From contig SEYY01018405.1 in the NCBI GenBank assembly GCA_009176605.1, positions 390,001-417,410 on the forward strand: DNA of 27,410 bases, written 5' to 3'. Below, piece after piece: positions 12,223 to 24,278 of the stretch. Numbering within the stretch: the first letter of the stretch is position 1; every line of letters begins with the position of its first letter. Made by a program: the position numbers and the translations under genes. This stretch comes from Armadillidium nasatum. Its lineage: Eukaryota > Arthropoda > Malacostraca > Isopoda > Armadillidiidae. Under the pieces are notes generated by a model. It was not told the origin of the DNA, searched no databases, and worked only from the letters and a program-made list of their open reading frames with translations.

Positions 12223-13191
12223 TTATCCCCTATAACTCCCACACTCAAACTTATCACCCTTACCTTTATACAAAGGAACCACACATGCATCCTGCCAATC
12301 TTGTGGTACCACACCCGATGTCAAACATAAATTAAATAATCTTAACATCCACTCTACCACACTCACACCCCCTTCCAACAGCATTTCCCCACTTATTCCA
12401 TCCAAACCCGTAGATTTACCTCTTTTCACTTTCCTCAAAGCTTTGCCTATTTCTTCTATAAGGATTATCCCCTCAGACTCATCCACCATCCCTCCCCTAT
12501 CCCTCATATCATCTACACTCCTACCTCCCCTCACATTTAACAACCTACTAAAATACTCCATCCATCTTGCTCCAACCTCCTTTACTTCCTGTCTTATTTC
12601 TCCGTCTAAGCCCTTAATTCCCCCTCCTCTCACCTCCCCTTTATTCCTTGCCTTATTCACCTCCTTCCAAAACATCTTATTCCTTTCTCTAAATCCCTCC
12701 ACTATTTTATTACCCCATTTTATATCTGCTCTTTCTTTCGCTCTTCTTACTTCTCTTTTAGCAATCCTCTTTTTATCTTTATAAGCCTCCCAATCCTCTA
12801 TCTTATTTGTACCCAAAAATTTTTCAAAAGCTATCTTTTTATCTCTCACAACAATACTCACCTCCTCACACCACCATTCACTTCCTTTTCTTTTACACCT
12901 CCCTCCCACCCTTCTTATCCCACAAACATTCTTTGCACTTTCTACCAAAGATTCTCTTAACTTTCCCCATTCCACCTCCACTCCCTCAACAACACTCTCT
13001 TTTACCTCATCCCATCTTAACCTAATCTCTCTTCTAAATTGCTCCCCCACCCCTTCTTCCTCCAATCTCTCTACTTTCACAACCTCTACTGCTCTACTTA
13101 TATCCCTAATCTTTATCCAACCTCCCCTTACTCTAATTTTACCCAACACCAAATAATGATCAGATATCCCTCTAGCAGCTCCTCTAAACAC
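12223..13191 (-). CDS. RTE-type LINE: end of endonuclease and start of RT
   Basis: The segment opens with FRGAARGISDHYLVLGKI, which holds the S-D-H motif that closes the AP endonuclease active site. A long basic, charged linker follows (RRAKERADIKWGNKI, RERNKMFWKEVNKARN). RT block 1 begins with LRKVKRGKSTGLDGISGEML, and VVPLYKGKGDKFECGSYRG ends it. The last residues run into a stop, but a one-base shift in the CCCC at about 12228-12231 continues with ISLLSVVGKVYGRIL in the next segment. It belongs to the same polyprotein as its neighbours, and internal Met starts are not biologically meaningful. Confidence 0.88.
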   Translation of the reverse strand: MFRGAARGISDHYLVLGKIRVRGGWIKIRDISRAVEVVKVERLEEEGVGEQFRREIRLRWDEVKESVVEGVEVEWGKLRESLVESAKNVCGIRRVGGRCKRKGSEWWCEEVSIVVRDKKIAFEKFLGTNKIEDWEAYKDKKRIAKREVRRAKERADIKWGNKIVEGFRERNKMFWKEVNKARNKGEVRGGGIKGLDGEIRQEVKEVGARWMEYFSRLLNVRGGRSVDDMRDRGGMVDESEGIILIEEIGKALRKVKRGKSTGLDGISGEMLLEGGVSVVEWMLRLFNLCLTSGVVPQDWQDACVVPLYKGKGDKFECGSYRG

Positions 13192-13198
13192 ATTGACA

Positions 13199-13984
13199 TC
13201 AAGTCAATAATCTATCTCTTACTTTTTTCTTAATACATATATAATCAAGTAAACCCTTTTCACCATTTATTCCACTAACCCAAGTCCACTTATGATTCAA
13301 CTTTTTAACAAACCAAGTATTCCCTATAATCAATCTATTCGCCACGCATACTTCTAATAGACTCTCCCCATTTGAATTTCTGTCCCCCACCCCAAACGGG
13401 CCCACTACACCTCCTCCCCTGTCCACACCAACCCGCGCATTTAAATCCCCTAATAGGCACACATTTGTACTCACCTCAAAACCATTCAAGCAGTCATTCA
13501 GTTTCTCCCAAAACACTCTTCTTTCTTCCTCATTTGCTCCATTCACTGGCGCATATGCACATACAAACACCCATTCCTCTCTTCTAAACCTCAACTTCAC
13601 CCATATAATTCTGGAAGATATTCTTTCATACTTTATCATGCATTCCCACCATCTTTCGCTCATTACTATTGCCACCCCTTCCCTAGCTCTCACCCTCTCT
13701 CCAACACCTGAATATACCCCTTTATATCCATTAAAATTGACCTCCCCTTTCCCTTTAAGTTTAGTCTCTGTCAACCCCAACAAATCCAATTTCTTTTCTT
13801 TGCAAATCTCTCCAATTTCCAACTTCTTTATATTATCATTCAACCCTCTTACATTCAAACATCCAATCTTACATACAACAGAACCTCTCTTAACTTCCAT
13901 TTTCTCAGCCTCGATATTATTCGGTTCCACCCCACTGGAGGGATGAACCCTGCCCTCGCAGCCCCTACCCTCATCCCAAACCAT
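13199..13984 (-). CDS. RTE-type LINE: AP-like endonuclease
   Basis: Encodes the endonuclease that nicks the target DNA to prime reverse transcription. Visible motifs are GCLNVRGLN at about residue 41, LTETKLKG with the metal-binding Glu73, CAYAPVNG at 142, LLGDLNARVG with Asp180 and Asn182, and LLDYICIKK at 245. These match motifs of the EEP (exonuclease-endonuclease-phosphatase) fold. The closing S-D-H motif is encoded just beyond a one-base frame break near 13199-13202, in the adjacent segment. The first Met (13984) follows a long A run on the coding strand. Residues before GCLNVRGLN (GRVHPSSGVEPNNIE) are probably translated, but the real start is uncertain. Confidence 0.9.
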   Translation of the reverse strand: MVWDEGRGCEGRVHPSSGVEPNNIEAEKMEVKRGSVVCKIGCLNVRGLNDNIKKLEIGEICKEKKLDLLGLTETKLKGKGEVNFNGYKGVYSGVGERVRAREGVAIVMSERWWECMIKYERISSRIIWVKLRFRREEWVFVCAYAPVNGANEEERRVFWEKLNDCLNGFEVSTNVCLLGDLNARVGVDRGGGVVGPFGVGDRNSNGESLLEVCVANRLIIGNTWFVKKLNHKWTWVSGINGEKGLLDYICIKKKVRDRLLT

Positions 13985-15130
13985 AATTATTTTTTTTTTT
14001 TTCTTTATACTTAAAATTTATAAAATACAAATATCAATTTATAAAAAAAAAAAAAAAAAATTATACAATCACTATAAATATAAATATATAAAAAATCAAC
14101 TCTAATACTATATAAAATAAAGATCAATAAACAAATTCACAAATAATAATAACACTAACTGAATAAATAAATAAAAATAAAATACAAAGTAAAAAATAAC
14201 TGAATAAATAAATAAAAATAAAATACAAAGTAAAAAATAACAAACAATAAAAGCTAAAATACTAGAATTAATAATAATAATAATGTTCAATAACTGAACA
14301 AATAAATAGAAATTATATACCAAGTAAAAAAAAGAAAAAACAAACAATAAAAGCTAAAATACTAGAATAAATAATTAACACAAAAAAATAAATAGAAAAA
14401 CTAGATTGTATACACTAACTAAACTTCACTCACTCACTGACTTACTCAAACTTATGCATATAAATACTAAAAAATAATAAATCTTAATATCTAACAACAA
14501 TCACATATACACAGTCAGCAAAAATAAATAAATATATAACTATTACTAATTATAAATATTGCACTATTACTAAGAACATTAGTAATATAAAATAAATATA
14601 AAAATATAAAATATTAAAAATATATAGACACAAAGAAGTCTAAAAAATTATATATACACGTATATATATAACTAAAATTACTAAATCATTTTAGTAAAAC
14701 AAAAACAAAAAATCATAAAAATAATATTCAAAATTCAAATTTTCTATTATTGAAATAAAATAAACATAAAATACTACAAATATATAGATACAAAAAAGTC
14801 TGAAAAATATAAAATACAACAAATATATAGATACAAAAAAAAGTCTAAAAATATAACAAAGCACAATAATTCAAACCAAAACACAATAAAATAATCTAAT
14901 ATATACGCGAATTTTAGATTATAAGTACTTCAAAGATACACTATCACTTTAAACATTAACAAATTCACTAATAATCCACAAAAATAATAATAATATACGC
15001 GAATTTTAGATTATAAGTACTTCAAAGATACACTATCACTTTAAACATTAACAAATTCACTAATAATCCACAAAAATAATAATTTCCAGGTAAATAAACA
15101 CTATATTACATACATGCAATCACTACAATC
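13985..15130. repeat. A-rich region with nested tandem duplications
   Basis: It lies at the 5' side of the RTE-type LINE and could be its 5' UTR or older A-rich DNA. A 41-bp unit (AAATAAAAATAAAATACAAA) is doubled at about 14160-14240. CAAACAATAAAAGCTAAAAT occurs at about 14240 and 14341. A motif with ATATATAGA, ACAAA and AAGTCT occurs three times at about 14619, 14780 and 14820. A 92-bp unit is duplicated at 14901-15083. No gene is visible. Confidence 0.75.
14901..15083. repeat. Perfect 92-bp tandem duplication
   Basis: The unit from ATATACGCGAATTTTAGATT to CCACAAAAATAATAAT occurs at 14901-14992 and again at 14993-15083 with no visible mismatch, pointing to a recent duplication or to promoter-like monomers. 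Confidence 0.93.
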
Positions 15131-15167
15131 TCACTTTTCTTTTTCTTTTTCTTTTTCTTTTTCTTTT

Positions 15168-15216
<49 letters not shown>
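15131..15216. repeat. (CTTTTT)n and poly(T) tract
   Basis: Six or seven CTTTTT units followed by a run of about 45 T. It could be the oligo(A) tail of something transcribed on the minus strand that has decayed, or simple repeat expansion. Confidence 0.9.
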
Positions 15217-15217
<1 letters not shown>

Positions 15218-15429
15218 ATTATTTAAATTATTTAATTTATCCTTTTCAATAATGTGAAGCACTTTGTTCAAAAATGATTTTTTTTTTAAATATATATTTT
15301 TTATTATATAGTATATTATAGTTCAAAAAAAAAAAAAAAAAAAAAAAAAAAAGATTATTAAAATATATATTTTTTTAAATTATTTTAACAAAACTATCAG
15401 TCTACACTTAAGCTCCTCTATTTATCAGA
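15217..15429. other. AT-rich spacer with a poly(A) run
   Basis: Contains about 28 consecutive A near 15326-15352. I see nothing coding. Confidence 0.6.
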
Positions 15430-16009
<580 letters not shown>

Positions 16010-16013
<4 letters not shown>

Positions 16014-16142
16014 GAGTCTTTTCTCGTTCTCAGTCGCAACATGCGGTGGTTCGACCCCTAAGGAGGTAAGATTTATTTATCTTCCTAATATGTTCTATTG
16101 ACCTTGTACAACTTGCTGCTTGGTTTATAAGCATTATTGAGT

Positions 16143-16145
<3 letters not shown>
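16010..16145 (+). mobile_element. SINE-like repeat, truncated copy B
   Basis: Starts within the region between the A and B boxes and carries a B box GGTTCGACCCC (16048-16058) and the full tail to TAAGCATTATTGAGTA. It is almost identical to the complement of 15780-15915, making a hairpin with arms of about 135 bases. The junction with copy A shares CACC (16010-16013). Confidence 0.85.
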
Positions 16146-16910
<765 letters not shown>

Positions 16911-17189
16911 TAGTTCTCCAAATGCAGCAGTCTTTAAATTGGTTTTGCTCGGCGGTGGTTAGAGAGGCTTGGTTTTCTATTCCGCATTCCTGTGATTTTT
17001 TAACTTACTTTTACTACATCGTCTTGACAACCATTCCTTTGGGTATTTAATTTCCTATGCTCCGCCTCTTCTAGGCTGGCATCTTTAAGTCCCTCTCCTT
17101 TTATAGTAGGCATATGAACATTGCATGGTGAGACATTTCAATTGCAAAAATCCTATCTGAATCTTGTCTCCTTATCATTGACTAAGTTT

Positions 17190-17800
17190 TCTAAATATAT
17201 GGACAAGAAGTCGGCTAACACGTTCTCAGATCCTTTTATATGCTCTAATTCTTCGCCAAATTTAGAGATTAAAAGCTAAATGTCGTTTTTCAAGCGTATT
17301 CAACTCTGACGAGTCTACTTTTCTGTTGAATGATTGCCTGACAGACAGGCTATCTGTAAGTATCTTCACTTTTCTCCCTAGCATAAGATGTGAGAATATA
17401 TATTTAATGTCTTTTTATATTGCTAGGAGTTTTTTGCTAAACACCGTCTAAGACCTCTCACGCGGTTTTAAAACCGCGCTATAAAATCCAAATAGTTTTC
17501 TCTCTTTATTATCTAGAAAAATGGCACTTGCAATAGTTACATCACTAGCATCGGTGTAGATAATTAGAGGAGTATCTCCTTCAGGGTACCCTAGCTCAGC
17601 TGCATCTTGCAACACTGACTTCCCTCCTTCAAATGCCATCTCCGAATTGCACTTCCACTTTATTTTTCTAGAACTGAAAGGTTTCCCTCTCAGTTCACTC
17701 GTCAATGGTTCTAGATTATGAGCCAAATCCAAGAACGGAAGAAGTTAATCGACCCTAGAAGTGATTTGAGTTCTTTAATCGTCTTAGGTTTTGAAGTTCC
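17190..17800 (-). pseudogene. Gypsy pol: RT connection and RNase H
   Basis: Readable pieces are KGTSKPKTIKELKSLLGSIN, LIIYTDASDVTIASAIF with the first RNase H Asp, KLFGFYSAVLKPRERS, VKILTDSLSVRQSFNRKVD and HIKGSENVLADFLS. The last two are the later RNase H Asp block and the terminal H-I-x-G-x-x-N-x-x-A-D-x-L-S signature. Stops and frame changes separate them. Confidence 0.85.
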
Positions 17801-17858
17801 CTTAATAACCTCACCTTACTCTCTCTGTATTCGGTTTCATGACGCCGCTAGAAATGCC

Positions 17859-18330
17859 TTATCCTAGGAAGGTTACCTGCTTTTCATCAATCATGCTCTT
17901 TGGTCCATTTAAATAAATTTTGCAGTAAGAAAATCGTTCCAACACTTTTTCCAATATTTGTTTATGTTCTAATTCTCCTTCGGTACCAGTTAGTATATCG
18001 TCTATATATATAAACACCTGTGGAAAGTCAGCCAGAAATATGAGCATAAATCTAAGAAATGCTTCCGCTGAATTGCAATGCCCCTCAACAATTGTGTTGT
18101 AGCTAAAACTACCAAAAGGAGTATTTATTTTGAAGTACTTCCTACTCTATTCATCCAATGGAAGATTATAAAAGGCTTTTGTTAGGTCCTGTTTGGTAAA
18201 AAGTTTTCATTTTGCAATTATATTGCTACATCCTCGAAGTTTGGGAGTGTGTGGCAATCTCTAATTGATATTTCATTTAGTTGCCTTAGGTCTGCAACTA
18301 CCCTCACCTCTGTCTCGTCCTTTTTTAAAA
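17859..18330 (-). pseudogene. Gypsy pol: reverse transcriptase
   Basis: RVVADLRQLNEISIRD (fingers), a D-L-T-K-A-F-Y-N-L-P-L-D-E equivalent split by frame changes, SAEAFLR, FIYIDDILT with the catalytic Asp pair, and VTFLG followed by a stop. The YIDD box and the FLG-x-x-I-S-x-x-G-x-K-P order are characteristic of Ty3/Gypsy. At least three frame changes and several stops make it non-functional. Confidence 0.88.
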
Positions 18331-18625
18331 ACATTTATAGGGATACCTCACTCGCTGTTTGTTGCTTCTCCTTATTGCAATATGCTCCTTATTGCTCCTG
18401 CCTTTGCTTTATTATATAGACTAGCAGGGAGTCGCAGTGCCTGAATATTGATGGGCCTCCTTTTACTTTAATTTGGTAGGGGAAAGTATTTCAGCTCTTG
18501 CTGAACTCTCTTTGGTAAAGGACTTTCTACGTCCTTTTGTGAGCTTTGATCTGCAATGACGTCATACTTTTCATTTATTCTTTCATTCGTATTATCATTG
18601 TTGCCAAATTTCGCCCATTCGTTCA

Positions 18626-19115
18626 TTACTCAGTTTTTAATTTCGAGTTTAATTTTAGATATGGGTTTTCAAATAAATGCTTAAAAATATTTATAAGGTG
18701 GACAAGAAATAGAATAAGGCTGTTATGCAAATTACAAAATAGTTTAAGAATATAGTCAGGAAGCTTACTAACTAAGATTTCGTTATTATTAAGAGGGTTA
18801 CCAACTAGTTTAATACTAAAATTTCTTTCTGCATCAATTGATATGTTTTCCTTAAAATTTAATGTAAAATAGTTACTACATAAAAAGTTTAAACCTAAAA
18901 TAGGCATCGTAACATTAGCCTTTAGCACGTCTACCTTATAGAGACGCCTCAATCCAATATCAACGACTATCGTTTCTCTGCCATACACCTCTATGGGAGT
19001 TTCTTTTTCAGCTGTTTAGTGCCCCGTTATTTGGCTCATTTTCTCCTTTGCACTTGCAGGTACCACGATTAACACAACTCCACAGTCGATCACGAACAGC
19101 CCACCTGTGTTAGTT
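18626..19115 (-). pseudogene. Gypsy pol: retropepsin-like protease
   Basis: The minus strand reads GLFVIDCGVVLIVVPASA, then a stop, then PIEVYGRETIVVDIGLRR and VTMPILGLNFLCSNYF. The order matches retropepsins: the flap and F-I-D-T-G-A-x-x-S/T active site and the closing hydrophobic-hydrophobic-I-L-G-x-D/N-F-L motif. Here the active-site triplet is D-C-G in place of D-T-G or D-S-G, which would be expected to damage catalysis. The lost frame shows it is dead anyway. Confidence 0.75.
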
Positions 19116-19260
19116 TGACTTCTACCTTATAAGGCGTGTATCCTTCTTTATTAATTAACTCTTCCTTAGCACTCCCTTCCTTGATTTAAGTGCCCTCATT
19201 GATATCTAAAATGGGCGTGACTTCTTTCTTTCCCCATACTTGCTCCGTTATATCTTCGTC

Positions 19261-19558
<298 letters not shown>

Positions 19559-19631
19559 AATAATAAATATTAAAATATTCTAAACTGTGAAGAATAAAAA
19601 TTTAAATATGTATACTTTCCTTTTCTTATAG

Positions 19632-19914
<283 letters not shown>

Positions 19915-20141
19915 AAGATACAAAAGTTGTAGTGCAGATTTGAAACAACTTTATTTTGGTGCTCACTTCAGATACAAACTGAAATGTGTTAAAAGTAAGT
20001 TCTTCAAGATTTGTTTTCATACCCCAACTTTACCTTGAATCTTCTTATTTAAAAACAAAAATATATATATAGCCAGATATACAGTATAGCTTAAATATCC
20101 TTACATTCTTACATGCTAAACAACCTGCATAGTACAAAATC

Positions 20142-20919
20142 TCATAGAAAATCAGATTTTGTCTGTACTGAAGGTATTTCGATTCGAGAATGTTTGGTTT
20201 GTAGTATTGCACCATGTCGAGAAGTATGACCAATGACCCTACTAGAAACAGCGGAAACATCTTTGACATTTCTTTCAACATCGACCGAATGACACGGATA
20301 CTTTGGTAGGAGAATTTGTTGATTACTAACCAAAATATCATCACTAATATCATCAAGAAGAGGTGGGGGGGTGATAGGAGTACTCCCCCAGTCTATCATT
20401 TCCATGTAGGAAGTGGCGTTGAGATTGACGTTTAGCTGCCTTTTATCAAAGCAGCGAACTTGCACATTGGTGGAGGATATTTTCTTTCTTGCTTGAAGAA
20501 TTTGTTGACATGAAAATCTTCTTATTGTTTCCCGTTCATCTGCAACACCAGCTAGCAACAAGTTTTCTGGATGACAAAAATAGGAGTTGTTTAGGAGCAC
20601 TGGAGAAATGATGTTCTGATCCTCAGGAGAAAGTTTTTGATATTGTGATACCATAAAGTGAAAATTCTTTGCACCATCTTGACAGAAGGGATGGGAGCGG
20701 ATATAGAACCATATGGGGGCATAGAAGTTCAGTACGAATCGTACCAAACGCCTCAGATCATCAGATGCGGATTCTGTTGAAACGTACAATCGAAGCAGTC
20801 TGTTAGCTTTAGTTAGCCACCTTGCATGGCTTAAGGCACCCGGCTGTGCAGTTTTCAAATACCGCATATTATTATGATCTGCATTTTGTACCCCTTGCTG
20901 AATTAATAAACAGATTTTT
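20142..20919 (-). CDS. RNase-H-like transposase-type protein, C-terminal part
   Basis: The second frame of the gene, 241 codons from the first Met at 20867 but open back to the frame break. It starts with LIQQGVQNADHNN and then RYLKTAQPGALSHARWLT, ANRLLRLYVST and FYAPIWFYIRSH. The S/H-A-R-W-L-T helix recalls the W-containing segment of hAT-like RNase H transposases. The C-terminus has LLPKYPCHSVDVERNVKDV; the H...V-E-R-x-V-K-x-V block is conserved in the related invertebrate proteins I know and could supply the acidic residue that completes a DDE/D site (inference). It is joined to the upstream part by moving one base in the T5 run at 20915-20919. It ends IPSVQTKSDFL. Confidence 0.8.
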
Positions 20920-22400
20920 AGTAAATACAGCTGGTTCAGAACTTAGATCTTTCGTAACTGTTTCAGGAACATCAACTACAGAGCCTGGAATTGGTTGAAA
21001 ATTAATGATGGGTTTGGTCTGAGGATCAAATGAGAGCAGTTTGGTTATAGGTCCTTCATGTGATGATGGGCCAGTTGTCTTCCCATCAACAACACTAAAT
21101 AACTTCCTGAGTGGCAGTTCATTAAAATGCAACATGCATATGAGCCATTGAAGTGGTCTTTTAAGATGTAACTCCAACAGTGTGATTATTCCATTCTTGT
21201 TACCCGTATTCACAGGAGTTCCATCGCAAATCACTGCTCTTAAAGTCTCTGTAGATCTTGTTCGTTCAATAATACCCAGAATTTCATTAAATACATCTGG
21301 AGATCTTCCTGAGTTAGGACTAACGTGATCGATGTAACATGCATCTGGAAATGACACTAGCACGTAATGTTCTTCTCTAACTTTTCTACGCACACCTCCA
21401 GTATCGACAAGTGTTTCATCTATTTTTCCATCGAAACCAATGCAGACCATACCTCTGTGTTGCAGCAAATGCTTCTCTGACTGTTTGTCTCTCCAGTATT
21501 TTCTTTGGCGTTGTAACTTACTTGGATCAACAACGTTTTTTGGTGACACAAGTCCGAGGTCCTTGAGGGCAGCATTAACTATGAGACATGCATCTCTATT
21601 GCTCACATTTGTCCTCTCTAATGCTTTACACAACTCAGGATACTGGTTTCTATTTTGAGGGTGACATTCTTCCATTTCTTCTGATTCTAAGGAAAATGAT
21701 TCTTCTAGCACATCACTCTCACTGCCTGATAATTCAACTGAACTTACACATTTTTGCGTATCTTTGTGTCTCATCTTACTTTCAAATGTCAACCGTTTCC
21801 TTTTCCTTTCCTGAAGTTTCATGTTTTTCTCTGTTCTTTCCTTGTCCACATTTCCTATTATCATGCGTCTTGAAGTGTTTTGATCAAGCCAAAATTGCCA
21901 TTCCAATACAGGGATTTTCTTTTCATTGGGACATTGACATTGATTACGTTCAACTATACCATTATGAACACACTTGCACGCGCTAATGTCGAAGAGACAA
22001 GAAAATGATTTTATTTTATCTTGATATTTTTGAGAAGATTGTTTATTTCTTGAATATTTCATCAAATCATTGACATTCACTATTAGTCTCTTCACTTTCA
22101 CTATAACACTTTCAAATTCTATTGTTGGAATGCCTGCTTTATTGTATATGCCTTTAACTTCTGTTGCCACTAACTTTGCTAGATGAGTAACACTGGCATC
22201 TTTGTTGACTACTTGATGGAACTTGTAGGCTCTAAAAACATCCTCAGCCAGTGGTAGCTGATTTTCGACAAGTGGTTGTGGATAACCGAATATTGCATGC
22301 CTGTCTTTATGCCTTGTTGCACATGCCATGATACGTCTTGCAATAATAGTAATAAACACTGCACCCACAGGACTTATCTCAAACGTCGAATAGTCTGGAT
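20915..22400 (-). CDS. RNase-H-like transposase-type protein, N-terminal and catalytic part
   Basis: A minus-strand frame of about 500 codons. Residue numbers count from the Met at 22473. An exon very probably begins at 22400, because CTAATTGAGAGC, a pyrimidine stretch and TTTCAG precede DPDYSTFEI; the Met at 22473 lies in that putative intron. An all-helical region (LAKLVATEVKGIYNKAGIP) follows, then a Cys cluster C166-x-C168 ... C179-x-C181 (ACKCVH, NQCQCPNEKK) that may bind zinc, then WLDQNTSRRMIIGNVDKE. A likely RNase H core includes IGFDGKID (Asp348), EEHYVLVSFPDACYIDHVSP, AVICDGTPVNTG (Asp417) and LQWLICMLHFNELPLRK. The frame ends with KCRS at 20875 because of a single-base break. I know this as a widespread, uncharacterised invertebrate family; assigning it to a transposase fold is inference. 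Confidence 0.8.
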
Positions 22401-22440
22401 CTGAAATGAGACAAAAATAGCTCTCAATTAGTATTAAAAC
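22401..22440 (-). other. 3' splice site with branch-point consensus
   Basis: On the minus strand: TACTAAT (branch-point consensus), then TTTTTGTCTCATTTCAG ending at 22401. The following codon is completed by the upstream exon (phase 1, G before AT), giving Asp in DPDY. The upstream exon is not identified. A weak GT after AATGG near 22588 would give a Met-Asp start, but it lacks a good donor consensus. Confidence 0.7.
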
Positions 22441-22645
22441 CAAATTTTGAAGAACAAAGCATATAAAATTCATAACTTAAGAACTTGAAATATACAAAGA
22501 TTGGACTATTATCTAAAAGTTTTAGACACGGAATTTTGATATTTTAAGTTTTGTGCTCAGCGTTGTCAAATTTCCAAACCCATTTTTTTTTAATTTTAAA
22601 ATGAAAAATTGCGGTAATTTTTTTTCTATTCAAGCGAAGTGAGTG

Positions 22646-22857
22646 AAATTTTCAGAGCTTATGTAGTCGGGGGAGATGCATATTTCTTACTTAGATAACT
22701 TCTTTGTATTTTTTATTAGTTTTGGATTTTTTCTTGAACCAAATTTAAAAACAAAAAAATTTTGGGAAATTTTTTAAAAATTTTCTTTAGAGTATACAAA
22801 AAAATTATCTAAGTAAAAAAGATGCATCTTGCCAAACTATATAAGCCTTGAAAATTT
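22646..22857. repeat. Imperfect inverted repeat within the candidate transposon
   Basis: Left arm 22646-22712 and right arm about 22790-22857 are reverse complements at roughly 80 %. Both contain ATGCATCT beside TTAGATAA or its complement, and TGAAAATTT at the outer edge. The loop of about 75 bases is T/A-rich. It lies in the non-coding 5' part of the element. Confidence 0.85.
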
Positions 22858-23066
22858 GATGTTGATAAGATGAGTAGAAAAAAAAATATATCAAAATATA
22901 TCAGCCCCAAGCAAAAATAGCCGAAATACCCAAAAATTGGTGCCGGCCCTTAAAAAAATTAAAGTTGGGCCCCCTAAACATTGAGTAAATGCAAAATGAT
23001 TTTTTGTCCCACTACAGGGAAGCCAAGGAGCACCAATTTGACCATGTTTGGTTATCCCACAAAAAT

Positions 23067-23077
23067 TCAACCCAGCT
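23067..23077 (-). repeat. Right terminal inverted repeat
   Basis: TTCAACCCAGC, the complement of the left end; TTAATATATATA follows. Confidence 0.85.
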
Positions 23078-23078
23078 T

Positions 23079-23103
23079 AATATATATATATATATATATA
23101 TAT
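23079..23103. repeat. Short (TA)n array
   Basis: About 12 TA units directly outside the right terminal repeat. Confidence 0.95.
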
Positions 23104-23499
23104 GATAATTTATTGAATTTTAATAAAATCAAATTATTTTAGTATCTTTAAATGGTGGAAACAAATATAAATTACAATGGCCAAAAAAAAAAAAAAAAAA
23201 AATAAAATTCTTTAGTATATCAAACGAAAAATCTCTTTTGTACAAGAGCAGAAAACTACTTCAAATTTTTTGAAGTAAAAAAAACAATATAAAAAAAATA
23301 CTGATGATAAAATATTGATATATCGATATGTCGGCTTTAAAAATATCATCAATATTTTTCGATACTATCGTAAAAGAATATTAATATCGATATATATCGG
23401 TCTTCTTTCAGCATCCCTAATCATCGTTATAACTGAAATATATCGATTCTGTTTGAGCTAGTGGCTGTTATTAATTAATTTGAATGAGTAATATATAAA
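23104..23499. other. AT-rich DNA with ATCGATAT motifs and a possible hAT end
   Basis: Between 23306 and 23420 the motif (T)ATCGATA(T) recurs in variants, and the segment ends CAGCATCCCTAA. Read on the minus strand this is TTAGGGATGCTG followed by CGATATATATCGATA, the style of many hAT terminal and subterminal regions. No matching second end was found. Confidence 0.4.
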
Positions 23500-24181
23500 G
23501 AGCTGTTATCATTTAAACATTTTAATTTTTGTAATTTGGTTGAAAAAATATTTTAATAATTTTCAACGATATTTCAAGTAAATTTAAATTACTTCAATCA
23601 GAAATACATTTACATTTTGCTTCTGATTTTAATAATAAAAAAAAAAAAGATGAAAGGGCATTATAGTGAGTTATTGATAGTAAACTATATAAAATAGGTG
23701 CCTTTTGCAAATCTCAGTGTCAGGAATTGAATGTTACAGTGGTAAATGCGATTATATCAGTGTGCGATGTTAAGGATGTAGGTATTATCATAATGGGTGA
23801 TTTCAATTTTCCTGATATTGATTTCAGTACTTTTCTTGTACTGATAAAACTAGTTTAATATTGGTTGACTGTTTATTTGAAAATTTTTACTTCAGGTAGT
23901 TGAAGCAACAAGATCCACTTAATTATTTGGAAACAAGGAATAGTAAATTGCAATGTAATTTACATGAAAAGAGGTTATAAGCAAGCTATATAATAGCTAT
24001 GTTAGGCCAGCAGTAGAGTATTGTGCACAGGTTTGCGCTCATTTAAGAAAAAGACATGGATATGCTGGAGAGAGTACAATGTTAAGTAACAAGGATGATT
24101 TCTGGCTTTGAGAGTAAGAGCTATGAGGAGAGGTTGAAGGAACTGGGGATGTTCTCAGTTGAAAGATTTCTCAAAGGGTAT

Positions 24182-24278
<97 letters not shown>

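Noticed and set aside
11514..13946. Plus-strand open frames at 11514-12020, 12443-12784, 12807-13025 and 13638-13946
   Set aside because: They are shadows of the RTE-type LINE on the minus strand, caused by its purine-rich coding strand. They have no family resemblance.
18626..19115. Cellular aspartic protease
   Set aside because: The piece lies directly upstream of Gypsy RT and RNase H in the right order and has stops; it is retroelement pol.
21440..21986. Plus-strand open frames across the transposase-type gene
   Set aside because: Antisense shadows of the minus-strand gene; composition and motifs support only the minus strand.
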